Shown in pieces: positions 49,362 through 63,849 of a stretch of DNA of 64,000 nt. The DNA comes from Amorphochlora amoebiformis (Eukaryota > Cercozoa > Chlorarachniophyceae). The notes under the pieces are model-generated. The model was given only the letters and a program-made list of their open reading frames with translations, ran no database searches and was not told the origin of the DNA. The translations under genes and the position numbers were made by a program. The stretch covers positions 124,001-188,000 of the forward strand of contig BAAHQB010000280.1 of the NCBI GenBank assembly GCA_054601695.1, written 5' to 3'. How positions within the stretch are numbered: the first letter of the stretch is position 1; the number at the start of each line of letters is the position of its first letter.

Positions 49362-50201
49362 GTGTATATAATATGTATGTATATATATGACTGTATATAT
49401 ACACTGAAATGTCGACATTAAATAAAAATATATGCAGTATGTATATTATATATATTTTTAATATACATATATATATATATGTGTATATATATCTATATAT
49501 AAGATATATATATATATATATATACACATATATATATATATATTACGTATATATATAACCTTTGATGAGGCAGTTCGTGATGGGCGGCCCCGAGACAATA
49601 GGCATACATTTCAGAAAGCATGTCTGCGACCTTTTTTCCCTGGACCTCGCGAACACGCTTAACATACCTATTATTTACATTTGACTATTTGTGGAAGTTT
49701 TGCAAAATTTTCCTCTTGGACCACAAGCATATTCGACTACTTATACATATGTTAACATATTAAAATATATATGTAAATATGCAATATGTATATGGTAATA
49801 TCTTTATGACTTTGCCCAAGCATCGAAAACTTTCTTGGCATCCTCACGATGAAGCAGATACGGTGGTCCCTACACCAGAAATCAAATTAGACAAATGAGC
49901 AACGTTTAGAGATACGTCTTGAGAGCAATTAGATCGAGATTTCATAGGTTCACGTTATAAGATATATATATATATATATATATATGTATAATAATAATAA
50001 GAAGAATACCACATATGTGTGTGATTTCCAGCGCTATGTCTATCAACCCCAAATATGCAACCTGTAACTCTAATGTACAGAGGAACCTCTCCCTAATCCA
50101 TCACAAGCCTGGACGACAGCCAACCAGCCCATAAGCGCATTGTTTGTATATTATATATATGTATATACATATATATACACATATATATACATATATTATA
50201 C

Positions 50202-50271
<70 letters not shown>

Positions 50272-50323
50272 GGTATGAAAACTACATATGTACATATACA
50301 TACATATTTCCAAATATATATAT

Positions 50324-50367
<44 letters not shown>

Positions 50368-50505
50368 GTATGATGTGTGTAGATGCAAAAACATACATTT
50401 TCCGTCTGTTTTCCCTTAAGTTCGCCTCTCGGCTACGACTACTTGTTCATGCATACATTTTTCTCTATATTTTGTATCATATATATTGCATATAGATAAA
50501 TCTAA

Positions 50506-50542
<37 letters not shown>

Positions 50543-50609
50543 GATATATATATAAATAAATAAATAAATATATATATATATATATGTGTGTGTATATTTA
50601 CATACATGC

Positions 50610-50661
<52 letters not shown>

Positions 50662-50676
50662 GTAAATACATATGTA

Positions 50677-50722
<46 letters not shown>

Positions 50723-50904
50723 TACATATATGTGTGTGTATATGTATATATATATATATATATACATCTATATACATATTTATCGATATATATGTATGTA
50801 CGTGCATATAATAAAATACAAAGTTAAATAAAATTACGTATGTTAGTACATAAAATTATACACACATATATATATATATATGTATAATAATATATATATA
50901 TATG

Positions 50905-50939
<35 letters not shown>

Positions 50940-51981
50940 ATATATTAGATGGGTGAGAAAGCAAAGACTGGAGGGTTGTATCGTACTAGAGCGTAAAACT
51001 CGTTGGCTTCTCGAAAGTTGACCTCCGTGCACGGTGACCCAGAGCCGCAAATAAGGTCGCGCTTAAACGATACCCAGTTGGAGCCAATCGCGTAGTTCTG
51101 CCCGACCGGGTGCCCCTAAAGAAAAGGAGAGGATTCACTGGTTTCAATGTGTTTGATGTGTTAGCATGAGGGGAAAAAGAGCCTATGCATATTATCGGAG
51201 GAGTTTCGGTGCAACTTACCTCATATACCGAGTCGTTCACATCCCTCCTAGTACGATAGCCCGTGTAGAGGATATTATCTTTGTTTTTCACGCCATCGGG
51301 TCGAAGCGGCTGATGCATACTCATTTGAATCGCCAAATAAACTGTAATAATTGGCAGTTGAGAGACTCACCTGAACGAACACCATATCTGGATCCAGTAA
51401 GACAACCACGGACTGTGTGACGGGCGGGACTGCATTCTTGATCCAGTGATCGACGCCAAGGGGCTGCATACATGACGTCAACGAAGGTAATAAGGGCCTA
51501 GTTGTGGTGGTTGGGTGCTTACCTTGTTGTAGTAGGGAAAGTAGGTGCTTCCTTCATCGAGGGTAAAGTTGGGTGTAATATGAACGTGAAAGTTTGGATA
51601 TAGCGACCTGCCATGGGCTCGAAAGTTAGGTGTATTCGTTGGAATAAAACAAAATGCAAACCTGCGCATCATAGCGAAATCCGCGTCGTCGGGGCAGTTT
51701 GTTACAATTCGAGTGATGTGGCCTTTCTGTCCAACCTATTCCAACGTCAAAAGGTGTCCATATTCTTATGAAGACCATTGTTAGGCTCAAGGGAAGGGAG
51801 TTTGCCTAACCATGAGAGCAGAATACGTCAACGCAGTGGCCTGCCAATTTTGATAACCACCACAATCCGTGGAGAACACAATATGTATGTCATCCTCTGA
51901 AATGCTCCAAACGAATCGTAACCATGATAATAGAAGGAGGAACCGCAAGGGCACCCCCTTCACGAGTAACTCGGGAGCCAT
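44359..51981 (-). CDS. Peptidyl-serine O-galactosyltransferase / HPAT-like glycosyltransferase, 15 exons
   Basis: Probably adds a sugar to Ser or hydroxyproline of secreted, extensin-like proteins in the ER/Golgi. Exons: 51981-51811, 51735-51662, 51607-51523, 51463-51371, 51309-51220, 51115-50987, 49869-49811, 49667-49560, 48905-48749, 48375-48246, 47948-47890, 46704-46660, 46256-46198, 45724-45619, 44607-44359; 537 residues, phases all fit. It has a signal peptide (residues 10-25, FLLLLSW core), an opening strand IHIVFSTDC and YQNWQ as in this family, the metal-binding DPD motif at 134-136 in [45 protein letters not shown] and PLLVHYPG. A Cys-containing segment (CKRQAWAAC) follows. A single C-terminal membrane segment (about 508-529) is followed by GGEKKTK; the last four residues KKTK fit a dilysine ER-retrieval signal, so a type I ER membrane protein. 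Whether donor and acceptor are galactose/serine or arabinose/hydroxyproline cannot be told. Confidence 0.87.
48396..48450. repeat. Short tandem repeat next to an acceptor
   Basis: Three copies of a 16-bp unit (tgtta followed by TA dinucleotides) directly upstream, in transcription sense, of the acceptor at 48376 in the galactosyltransferase-like gene. The intron downstream of that exon has a CT/CCT-rich tract at about 48095-48230 on the + strand. Confidence 0.75.
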
Positions 51982-53355
51982 GGCGGATCTGTTCTCCCGC
52001 TTTGAGAGGGGGACACGTGCTTCCACGTGGAATGGAAATATATCCTAGTAGTGCATATTCGGATATCGCAATTCCAATATCTTCGTTTTAAAAAGTCGGC
52101 TGAAATGGCAGGCCCGGCGCTATGGAGCAGGTCGGCATGAAATGTGTGATTTGAAGGTATATACGAAATTATCAAGACTTAGCTGTAACAGATTCTCATT
52201 TAACAGCCACACACATTATAATAACTTCATTATATTTACGGGGGAGGCTAAAATACATTCTCTATGAGGATGGATGTCTTCCACGGTAACAATCGGGTGG
52301 GTTATAAGATTTGATTATGTCTTGACGTCTTTCGGTAGGTAATGAGGTTCGGAGACCAGGAATCAGTCTAGATTCTCACACCAGCAATTCTTGGACATTC
52401 AAACTATAGAACCTGTTGTCATGACATGTCAAAGATTTAGGCTAGCGCATGATGTGATCCACATCATGCTACATGTTCTTCGGTAAATACATGCCCGGCA
52501 GAGTTATTTTTCCATGTCTTTAGATTCTTTTTCTAGTACGCCGTCAAGACATTGTAAAATATAGTGTCTCGTGAGACCGATAGACTCAGGTTCAGGCCCA
52601 GACGTAAGCTCCATATTGTGATCAAGATGACCGATATCACCGTGTGGGCAACTGATATATATAAACATATATATATATTATATATATATATATATTTATG
52701 TATATATATACTATGAGATGTATCATCTTTGAACTTTTGAATTTGAACGTGTCAAACCCAGCACTTTTTGAAAGTGGCTGACCACCATGCCACTCCGACT
52801 ACATGCATGCGCGAAGAGCTCGGCGGGCACGCACCATATCATCACACCCACCTAACCATAGCGGCGCTTATGAGCTTCAATCTGTCCATAATCTAGATAT
52901 AATACTCCATACTAGGTCTCGATGGCAGTAGCAAATACTAGCAATCACTGCGATTGTAACAAATATTACCATTCTCAAGATATGATTCTAGATTTTATAT
53001 AATATATCATCCGAATATATCTAGTATATCTAGATACTACTATACATATATGCATACATATGTATATATATATGTGTATGTATATATATGTATACGTGTG
53101 TGTGTGTGCACATACATATATATATTTATGTTATGTATATTTTTGTTATTTATGAGTATTTATGCGAAAATATGCATATATGTACACATATGCGGTACAC
53201 ATGTGCAAAAGTAGCTAGCTGAATATTGTGACTATGTCTTAGAGTCTGAATTACCGTGACTGATTGCAATCATGATTATTATAATTATAATCGCAAGTTC
53301 TGCGGGATACATATGGGCAGCCTACAACGCCACTAACGGTGAGATATCATTGGTA
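51982..53355. other. Intergenic region, unique sequence
   Basis: About 1.4 kb of mainly non-repetitive DNA between the galactosyltransferase-like gene start and the stop of the cyclodeaminase gene; both are on the - strand. It should hold the promoter of the former and the 3' end of the latter. A TA-rich patch is at about 52655-52710 and another at 53040-53140. No exon recognised on either strand. Confidence 0.55.
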
Positions 53356-53657
53356 TTACTTTGATGCTCCTAACACATTCCACGCAACTTGTCCGATCGC
53401 AGCATCTTGTGCACCTGATGGGTTGACACATGCACATTGAACTCTGCATTACATGACTGTAAGTATGTGTACACGTGTATATATAAAAAAACACACGAGT
53501 GTATATATCATATACTATATATATATATATATATATATGTGTGGTATACATACAAGTATATATTTAAGTATTGCTATACATGTTTATATGTATACGTGTG
53601 TACTTATATATATTATATTATATTATATATATATATATATATGTATATATTCATACA

Positions 53658-53696
<39 letters not shown>

Positions 53697-53823
53697 TATC
53701 TATGAATATACATAGGTATATATATATATATATATACATATGTATGAATAGATACATATATGTATATGAACATGTGTAAATATATACATATATACATATA
53801 AATATATATATATGGTTTACAAA

Positions 53824-53878
<55 letters not shown>

Positions 53879-54021
53879 TATACGTGCATATGTCGATGTA
53901 TCGCATGATCTATGCAAGTATGTAGAATGAGTATAGTATCCCACATGTAAGGCACAAGATTTTATCTATGGATACGGATATGTGTGTACATTTTTGTTCC
54001 AGTGAGATCGACAACGATGAG

Positions 54022-54075
<54 letters not shown>

Positions 54076-54157
54076 GAAATATATATATATATATATATAA
54101 TTATAAATATACACTATGTATACACATATGTTATATTACATACATATATATTTATAA

Positions 54158-54196
<39 letters not shown>

Positions 54197-54900
54197 TATA
54201 TTCTACATGCATATATATGTTGTATATATATATGTATATATATATATATGATATTTAAATATGTATTTGTTTGTATATGTGTGTGTATATGTACATATAT
54301 ATTTACAAATATATAAATGTAATTACATATGTATATATAGGTATATATATACACGTATATATAGGTTTATATAAATATCTCTCTCTATATATACTCTAAA
54401 TATAAATATATAAATATACATATATATATATATATATAATATTGGGATACCTGTTCCAGTAAGATCGACAACAATGAGTTCGTCTCCCTCTCGACCAGGC
54501 TTGGTTCCATTTACAACCTTCAAAAACGTATAAAAACATCAACAAGCATTCCTATAAATAAAACGTTAGATGAACACTAAATGCGTACATATTATAAATA
54601 TATATATATATACATAATTATACATTAGATATATATATATATATATATATTTATATATTTATATATATCTTTCTGTAAATATATATTTATGTATACATAT
54701 ATATTATATATAAATAAAAATCGTATGTTTACAATGGCATTCATATTCATTTGTGTATATATATGTATATAGATATATTTATACATAAATATATATAAAT
54801 GCAGTTTAATTATATATACATAATACAAATACAAATGAAAATTATTCAGAGGTGTGTGTGTTTGTATGTAATATTCAAGGAGTAGAATATGCTGGACGTA

Positions 54901-54943
<43 letters not shown>

Positions 54944-55504
54944 ATATATATATACATATATATGTATGTATATATATATATATATATATGGTATTTGGAG
55001 TTACTCTACGAAGGTCGGGAAGATTCAGCGATTTAATATTTGGTCGGTATGTATTTATGTATGTATGTATGTACGTATGTGTATATATAAATGTATCTAT
55101 ATTCTTGGAATGTGCGTAAATTTAATCTCATATATACATATATGTCATATATACCTATGTATTTATTATATTTGTATTTTATATCTATACAAACAATATA
55201 TATATATATATATATATTACACACACACAGACATATGTATAGAGCAGCTTACTTCTCCAATCTCAGCGTAGACGTCGGTCTCTTTCATCTGCAGATTAAG
55301 TAGAAATTGCTAAGCGTTTAATCTTTCCATTTTATGTACATACGTAGGTATATACAACATAAATATATTTACATACGGATACATGTGTATATATATAAAA
55401 ATATATATATAAATGTAAAATGTCTATACATATATATATATATATATATACATATATAATATAAAATATATAGATACATGTACATATGCATATATATACA
55501 TATG

Positions 55505-55557
<53 letters not shown>

Positions 55558-55593
55558 GTACATATACATACATATCATATGTCACTATATATA

Positions 55594-55645
<52 letters not shown>

Positions 55646-56277
55646 GTATATATAGAATATGCCATATTGGTATGTTACACATATACATAACATATATACA
55701 TATATATATATATATGTATTTTTTTGTATACGTCTACATATATGATAAAAATTATAAAAACACTCTCCGTCCGCCCCAATACTGCAAAAACACGGCGCGA
55801 GGGCTCACGACTTAAATCCATACGCGCAAAAATGTAAAAATTTTAAAAAAAGGTCTTGATGGTGCTCACCATTTAAGCCACTCTCGCGAAAATATAAATA
55901 TATTAAGATTAGAGTGACATGACTCACAATAAACTCGCGCGAAAATGTAAATGAATTAAAAAATCAAGTCATGATGGTACTCACCACTCCAGCTTCCAGT
56001 GCGCTTCGAAGTTCTCCAACCTATGTGTGTAATGTTACTATGTAAGTATATATATATATATATATATATATGAATATGCATATGTATATATATATATATG
56101 TATATATGTATACATTTATATATAAATGTGTATACATTATATATAAATATATCATAAATGTTACATATAAATATATATATATATATATTTAACTATATGT
56201 AAATATATATATATATATATACATATATATTCTATACATATACGTATCCGTGTATATAATACACACACATATATAAT

Positions 56278-56311
<34 letters not shown>

Positions 56312-57102
56312 AAGAAAATATCCTTTTTGCATATATTTAAATATTGAAACATATTATTATATTACTACATATAGTATTTACTAGCTATAACTAGCATACA
56401 TATAGTATTAAAACACACATATTAGTACATCAGTATATATTAGCATAAACATCTATTCTATTATATATATATATATATATACATATAAATATATATATAT
56501 ATATATTCCCTAACCCTAATCCCAACCCTAAGCCCAACCCTAAACCCTAACCCTAACCCTAACCCTAACCAGGACCCTAACCTAACCCTAACCCTAATCC
56601 TAACCCTAACCGAGTCAATGGTCCTCAAACTAAGACATCTGCCTTAGAACACAGATATAGTATGTAATAGTGTATATCAACATAAATGTACCTTTTAACA
56701 CACATATGAGTATCTACTCATATATTAGCATATACATATGTACCTTCGAAAACACACATCTTAGATAATTCTAATATACAGTTAGCATATATGTACCGTC
56801 GACCACACATGCTAGTATATATTAGTACATATTAGCATACATTCGTATTTGAATGTACTTATCTTCGAACAAACATATTCACACATATTGGTATATATAT
56901 ATATTTGCTTATATTAGAATGTATCTATCAACCTTTGAACACTGACGCACTAAATCGCACACCATCTGTTGCGAAAAAACTGTTACAAAACATATCCACA
57001 TTTACATACTCTATTTCTCTCTCTCTCTCTCTTTTTCTGTCTGCTTTCCTGGCTCTCTTGTGTGCGTGGTACATATACGGACAAATGATAGAATATGTAC
57101 AT

Positions 57103-57138
<36 letters not shown>

Positions 57139-57504
57139 TATATATATATATATATATATATATTTACATGCCTATATTATATGTATATATACCAAATATA
57201 TATTTTATATCTATAAATGTATGTATGTTTAATATCATAGCATAAACGTGAACATATGTAGATGCATATATATATACATACATATATAGATATATATATA
57301 TATACATATTCATATGTATGTATACGATACATGAATGAGAGTGATATTCTGACCTTGGAAACCTTCATAACCTCTCTCTATATATACACACAATATATAC
57401 ATATGCATCTGACCTTGGAAGCCTTCATAACCTCTACGGGAATCTCGTTTTTCGTCGACTGATCGCTACCCGAAGCGATAATTGTGGCATGGGGCTGGGA
57501 ATTT

Positions 57505-57535
<31 letters not shown>

Positions 57536-57550
57536 TTATATATATATGTA

Positions 57551-57581
<31 letters not shown>

Positions 57582-57602
57582 TATATATAACCTATATTAT
57601 AT

Positions 57603-57643
<41 letters not shown>

Positions 57644-57714
57644 ATGTATGTATGTATATATTTAACATATGAACATATATTGCAGATAAATACGTACATA
57701 TATATTTTTATATT

Positions 57715-57762
<48 letters not shown>

Positions 57763-57765
57763 TAC

Positions 57766-57804
<39 letters not shown>

Positions 57805-57831
57805 GTATATATTTATAATATAGATATATGC

Positions 57832-57866
<35 letters not shown>

Positions 57867-57951
57867 CATGCCTAATTGAATCAACACTGTTAATTCCCAT
57901 ACACACATACGTGTGTACATATGTATGTGCATATATATATATATGTATGTA

Positions 57952-57991
<40 letters not shown>

Positions 57992-58060
57992 ATATTTGTA
58001 CATATTTATATATGTACACCTTTATGTTTTTACATATATGTTTATATAATATGTATGTAT

Positions 58061-58095
<35 letters not shown>

Positions 58096-58274
58096 TTTTA
58101 TATATGTACATATGTTGCAAATACATTCGTACATATATTTGTAATATACTTATATATATGCAAGTTCATATACATATATATATATACATATGTATATAAT
58201 ATATATATATATATATCATAGAGACACATATTACACTTATATATATAATATATATATACATGTTACACTTATAC

Positions 58275-58313
<39 letters not shown>

Positions 58314-58404
58314 CATATATGTATATACCTTTATATATATATGTATTTACATATATGTATATATAAATATTTATATAGATAAAACTTAAAATATGTGTAT
58401 TTGA

Positions 58405-58436
<32 letters not shown>

Positions 58437-58514
58437 AAAGTATATTCATACATATTTAATTTTTTTATAAATATATACACACACACATATATATATATAT
58501 ATATTAAACATATC

Positions 58515-58552
<38 letters not shown>

Positions 58553-59558
58553 CATACATACATACCTTAAGCCATCCAAGTTCCAACACCGTCCTGATAT
58601 CAAAGTTAGCATATTCGATCAACCATTTCTATGTAACTGCTAGATGAACTAATACAAGTATATAAGCGGATATTGATCACCCGTAGGGATATCTATAACA
58701 CTCAAAAAAGCATGTAGGGTTAGGGTAAGGATTAGAGTTAGGGTTAGGGTTCGGGTTAGGGTAAGGATTGGAGTTAGGGTTAGGGTTAGGGTAAGGATTA
58801 GAGTTAGGGTTAGGGTTAGGGTTAGGGTAAGGATTAGAGTTAGGGTTAGGGTTAGGGTTAGGGTAAGGATTAGAGTTAGGGTTAGGGTTAGGGTAAGGAT
58901 TAGAGTTAGGGTTAGGGTTAGGGTAAGGATTAGAGTTAGGGTTAGGGTTAGGGTAAGGATTAGAGTTAGGGTTTGGGTTAGGGTAAGGATTGGAGTTAGG
59001 GTTAGGGTTAGGGTAAGGATTAGAGTTAGGGTTTGGGTTAGGGTAAGGATTAGAGTTAGGGTTAGGGTTAGGGTAAGGATTAGAGTTAGGGTTAGGGTTA
59101 GGGTTAGTGTAAGGATTAGAGTTAGGGTTAGGGTCAGGGTTAGGGTAAGGATTAGAGTTAGGGTTAGGGTTAGGGTTAGGGTAAGGATTAGAGTTAGGGT
59201 TAGGGTTAGGATCAGATTATTCAGCATGTCTTAGTCCTAGGACCATTGACTCCTCCACTGGGTGGGGTTATATTATTGTTTGGGATAACAGCAGATCGTG
59301 ATGATGTGTGTGTTGAATGGTGGTGACTTGGTGTGTTGTGGGCATGAGGGTGTTAGGGTTAGGGTTAGGGTTAGGGTTAGGGGTTGAGGTTTATGTATAC
59401 TGGGCAGCCGGAGTCTGGGTGAAGATCACATCTGAAGATCTGAAAAATATATATATGTATATATATATATATAATATACATATAATATAATATATATATA
59501 TATATAATATATAATATATAATATATAATATATAATATATAATATATAATATATATAT

Positions 59559-59604
<46 letters not shown>

Positions 59605-60139
59605 ATGTATACACACATGTCTTAGTATTGCAATGCGTATATTACAAATGGGCACATATGTATACACATAAGATATAATGATATGCATATATTCTGTACA
59701 CACATATTAAACATAAGATATAATGGTATGTACATATTCTATACGCACATATGTATACATAAGATATAATGATATGCACATATTCTGTACGCACATATGT
59801 ATACATAAGATATAATGATATGCATATATTCTGTACGCACATATGTATACATAAGATATAATGATATGCACATATTCTGTACGCACATATGTATACATAA
59901 GATATAATGTTATGCACATATTCTGTACGCACATATGTATACATAAGATATAATGATATGCACATATTCTGTACGCACATATGTATACATAAGATATAAT
60001 GGTATGTACATATTCTGTACAAGTACATTTAAATTCAATATATATGTATATATTCAAATGTACATAATTCTGTACAAGTACATTTAAATTCAAATATATA
60101 TTCAAAATGTAATCACGACGCACGGATATATTATATATA

Positions 60140-60180
<41 letters not shown>

Positions 60181-60794
60181 CATATCTATATATTGTTATA
60201 TTCATTTAGTTTTCAGATATCCAAGCAGCCAGAACCAGAGAGATAGGGAGGACAGAGAAAAATTGTCCTACATACTTCCACTCTCAACACTTACTCATTT
60301 TTCTCCCCCTTCTTGTTTGTTCTCTCTCTTTCCCTCTCTCTTCTCTCTCTTCCCTCTCTCTTCTCTCTCTTTCCCTCTCTCTTCTCTCTCGCCTACTTTT
60401 TTATATTCTTCTCTCCGTACTCTCTCTCTCTCTCTTGTTCTCTCTTCTCTCTCTCTCTCTCTTGTTCTCTCTTCTCTCTTCTCTCTCTCTTCTCTCTTCT
60501 CTCTTCTCTCTTCTCTCTTCTCTCTGTCTCTCTTCTCTCCTTCTCTGTCTCTCTCTCTCTTCTCTCTTCTTTCTGTCTCTCTTCTCTCTCTCTTCTCTTC
60601 TCTCTTCTCTCCTTCTCTCTCTCTCTCTTCTCTCTTCTATCTCTCTCTCCTCTCTTCTTTCTGTCTCTATTCTCTCCTCTCTCTCTCTCTCTCTTCTCTC
60701 TTCTCTCTTCTTTCTGTCTCTCTTCTCTCCTCCTCTCTCTCTCTCTCTCTTCTCTCTTCTCTCTTCTTTCTTTCTCTCTTCTCTCCTCTCTCTC

Positions 60795-60834
<40 letters not shown>

Positions 60835-60841
60835 TCTCTCT

Positions 60842-60881
<40 letters not shown>

Positions 60882-61304
60882 CTCTCTTCTCTCCTCTCTC
60901 TCTCGGTCTCTCTTCTCCCCCCCTAGAGCGAGACTGGAGAGAAGAAGAGAAGAGAGAGAGTGTGTGTGTGTCGAGAGAGGGAGAGACGCGAAAAAGGGTT
61001 TGGAAATTCTAAGAAAAATACCCAACGGCCTCCTCAGCGGATTTGCAGACCTTGAACGGGAACTTGAGCTCAGCTATTAGGGTTAGGGTTAGGGTTAGGA
61101 TCAGAGTATACAGCATGTCTTAGTCCGAGGAGCATTGACTCGGTTAGGGTTAGGGTTAGGGTTAGGGTTAGGGTTAGGGTTGGGGTTGGTATTGGGATGT
61201 TAGCTATAGGGTACATTGTTAGCTAGGTTATATTTAGATAGGGCAGTGACATATGTATGTAATGTGCATTAACACATGCATTATTTTTTTTAATTAACAT
61301 GAGG

Positions 61305-61362
<58 letters not shown>

Positions 61363-61371
61363 TTTATATGT

Positions 61372-61423
<52 letters not shown>

Positions 61424-61428
61424 TATAC

Positions 61429-61502
<74 letters not shown>

Positions 61503-61565
61503 AAATAATAATACATAAATATAGGATGTGATGATACCTTCATATAATATACATATACATATATG

Positions 61566-61596
<31 letters not shown>

Positions 61597-61669
61597 ATAT
61601 ATATATATATATATATAATACATACATATACATGAATATATGATGTGATGATGCCTTCATATAATATAC

Positions 61670-61738
<69 letters not shown>

Positions 61739-61837
61739 TATATGTATATGTGTGTGTATTATATGATGTGATGACACCTTCCATTTCATCGCAGAATCTC
61801 TGGGTTTGAGCCTGAAACAATGTTTTATATATATACG

Positions 61838-61871
<34 letters not shown>

Positions 61872-62241
61872 ATATACATATTTGTATATAAATATACATA
61901 TAACTTAAAATATCGCCTGAAATTTTATACAAAATGAAGACATATACACAAATATATACAAGATATGTAGATACATAGAAATACACCCGTGTATTAAGCA
62001 CACATACACACTGATGTGTATACATATATATATATATATATATATAAATCTAACATATATATACATGTATATATTTACATACATATATATATATATATAT
62101 ATAGTGTGTGTGTAGAGGAACCTCGTCGAGCCCAAAGCAGTTGGCTTCTGTCCAACCATGGACTTCAGAGCTGGGGTAATATTTATATATATATATATAT
62201 ATATATGTGTGGGTGTGTATATATATATATGTATATATCGT

Positions 62242-62326
<85 letters not shown>

Positions 62327-62342
62327 TATATATATATAATAC

Positions 62343-62381
<39 letters not shown>

Positions 62382-62649
62382 ACATGTATATATATATACA
62401 TATATATATATATATGTTTATTATATAAATAATTTATAATACATACATACATATATGTGTAGATATATTTATATGCATATGTACATAACATTTGTAAATA
62501 TTATATGTACATAGAAAATGTGTGTGTCTATAACATTATGTGATGTATATTTTAAATATGTTTATACAATATACATAAAATGAAGATATACATTATATAT
62601 ATAAATAAATATTCATATATATGTATGATATACATACATTTATACAGAA

Positions 62650-62690
<41 letters not shown>

Positions 62691-62824
62691 ATGTACAAGC
62701 ATATGTGTATATATGATATATATTGTATGTACATGCATATGTGTATATGACCTCGCCCTAGCCATAGCTCCCGCAATCATGCCAGTTCCCAAAAAGCATA
62801 CTTTCGTGTGATCCTTCCTACATA

Positions 62825-62862
<38 letters not shown>

Positions 62863-63672
62863 TGTGTGTCTTATATTTATGTACAATTTATATTTATATA
62901 CAATATATACATACATAGATGCATATGATATAATATGTATAAATATATGATGTACGATATATATATATATATATATATATGTGTATATATGTATTTACAA
63001 ACACATATATATATATATATATGTGTGTAACATATAATATATATATATATATATACATATATGTACGTATGTATTTACAAACATATATATATATATACAT
63101 ATATATATATGTAATATATATATATATATATATAAGATATGTATGTGTATGTATGTGTAACATATATATGTGTATGTGTATATATACATATGGAATATAC
63201 ACATACAACGTATATATATATATATATATATGATATAAATACATACATTTGTATATATTAACATAATATATATATATATATATATATATACTAGAAATAA
63301 TATATATATATATATGTATATAATATTGAGAATATGTATATAAGGACACATATTTTTTAATGTCTATGCATATAATATACATTATAAACACTTGGAAAAG
63401 AAAGAGCGTGTGAGAGAGATCGAGCTCGCAAAAATATCGAGAGAATGAGAAAAATATCGAGAGACAAAGAGATAGAGAGCGTATTTTGTTCAACTTACGC
63501 TGCGAAGTGCTTGACGCTAACGGCCCCGGCGGCACCCGTGCGAAGGTCGGTGAGATAGCGATTCTCCTGAGGTGAATGAAGATGTTATAATGTTTTTAAA
63601 TCATTCTTTGAGAGATGCGTACATGTGAATTATATGTGTATATGTACATATATATATATATATATATATATG

Positions 63673-63755
<83 letters not shown>

Positions 63756-63802
63756 ATACAAATGTGTATTTGTATATTTGTAGACATTCACACCTGCTGT
63801 CA

Positions 63803-63849
<47 letters not shown>

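Noticed and set aside
58649-59227. Open frame of Leu-Thr-Leu-Thr repeats (192 residues, - strand)
   Set aside because: A translation of the telomere-like CCCTAA array inside a cyclodeaminase intron.
59665-60025. Possible CRISPR-like array (regular 46-bp period)
   Set aside because: The whole unit is repeated with no unique spacers, and the context is a eukaryotic intron.
59642-60123. Repeat-protein-like frames with [15 protein letters not shown] units
   Set aside because: A 46-bp minisatellite read in rotating frames; it lies in an intron.
60263-61080. Long Ser/Leu and Glu/Arg frames, up to 255 residues
   Set aside because: A translation of the CT polypyrimidine tract; every frame is open because the tract cannot form stop codons.
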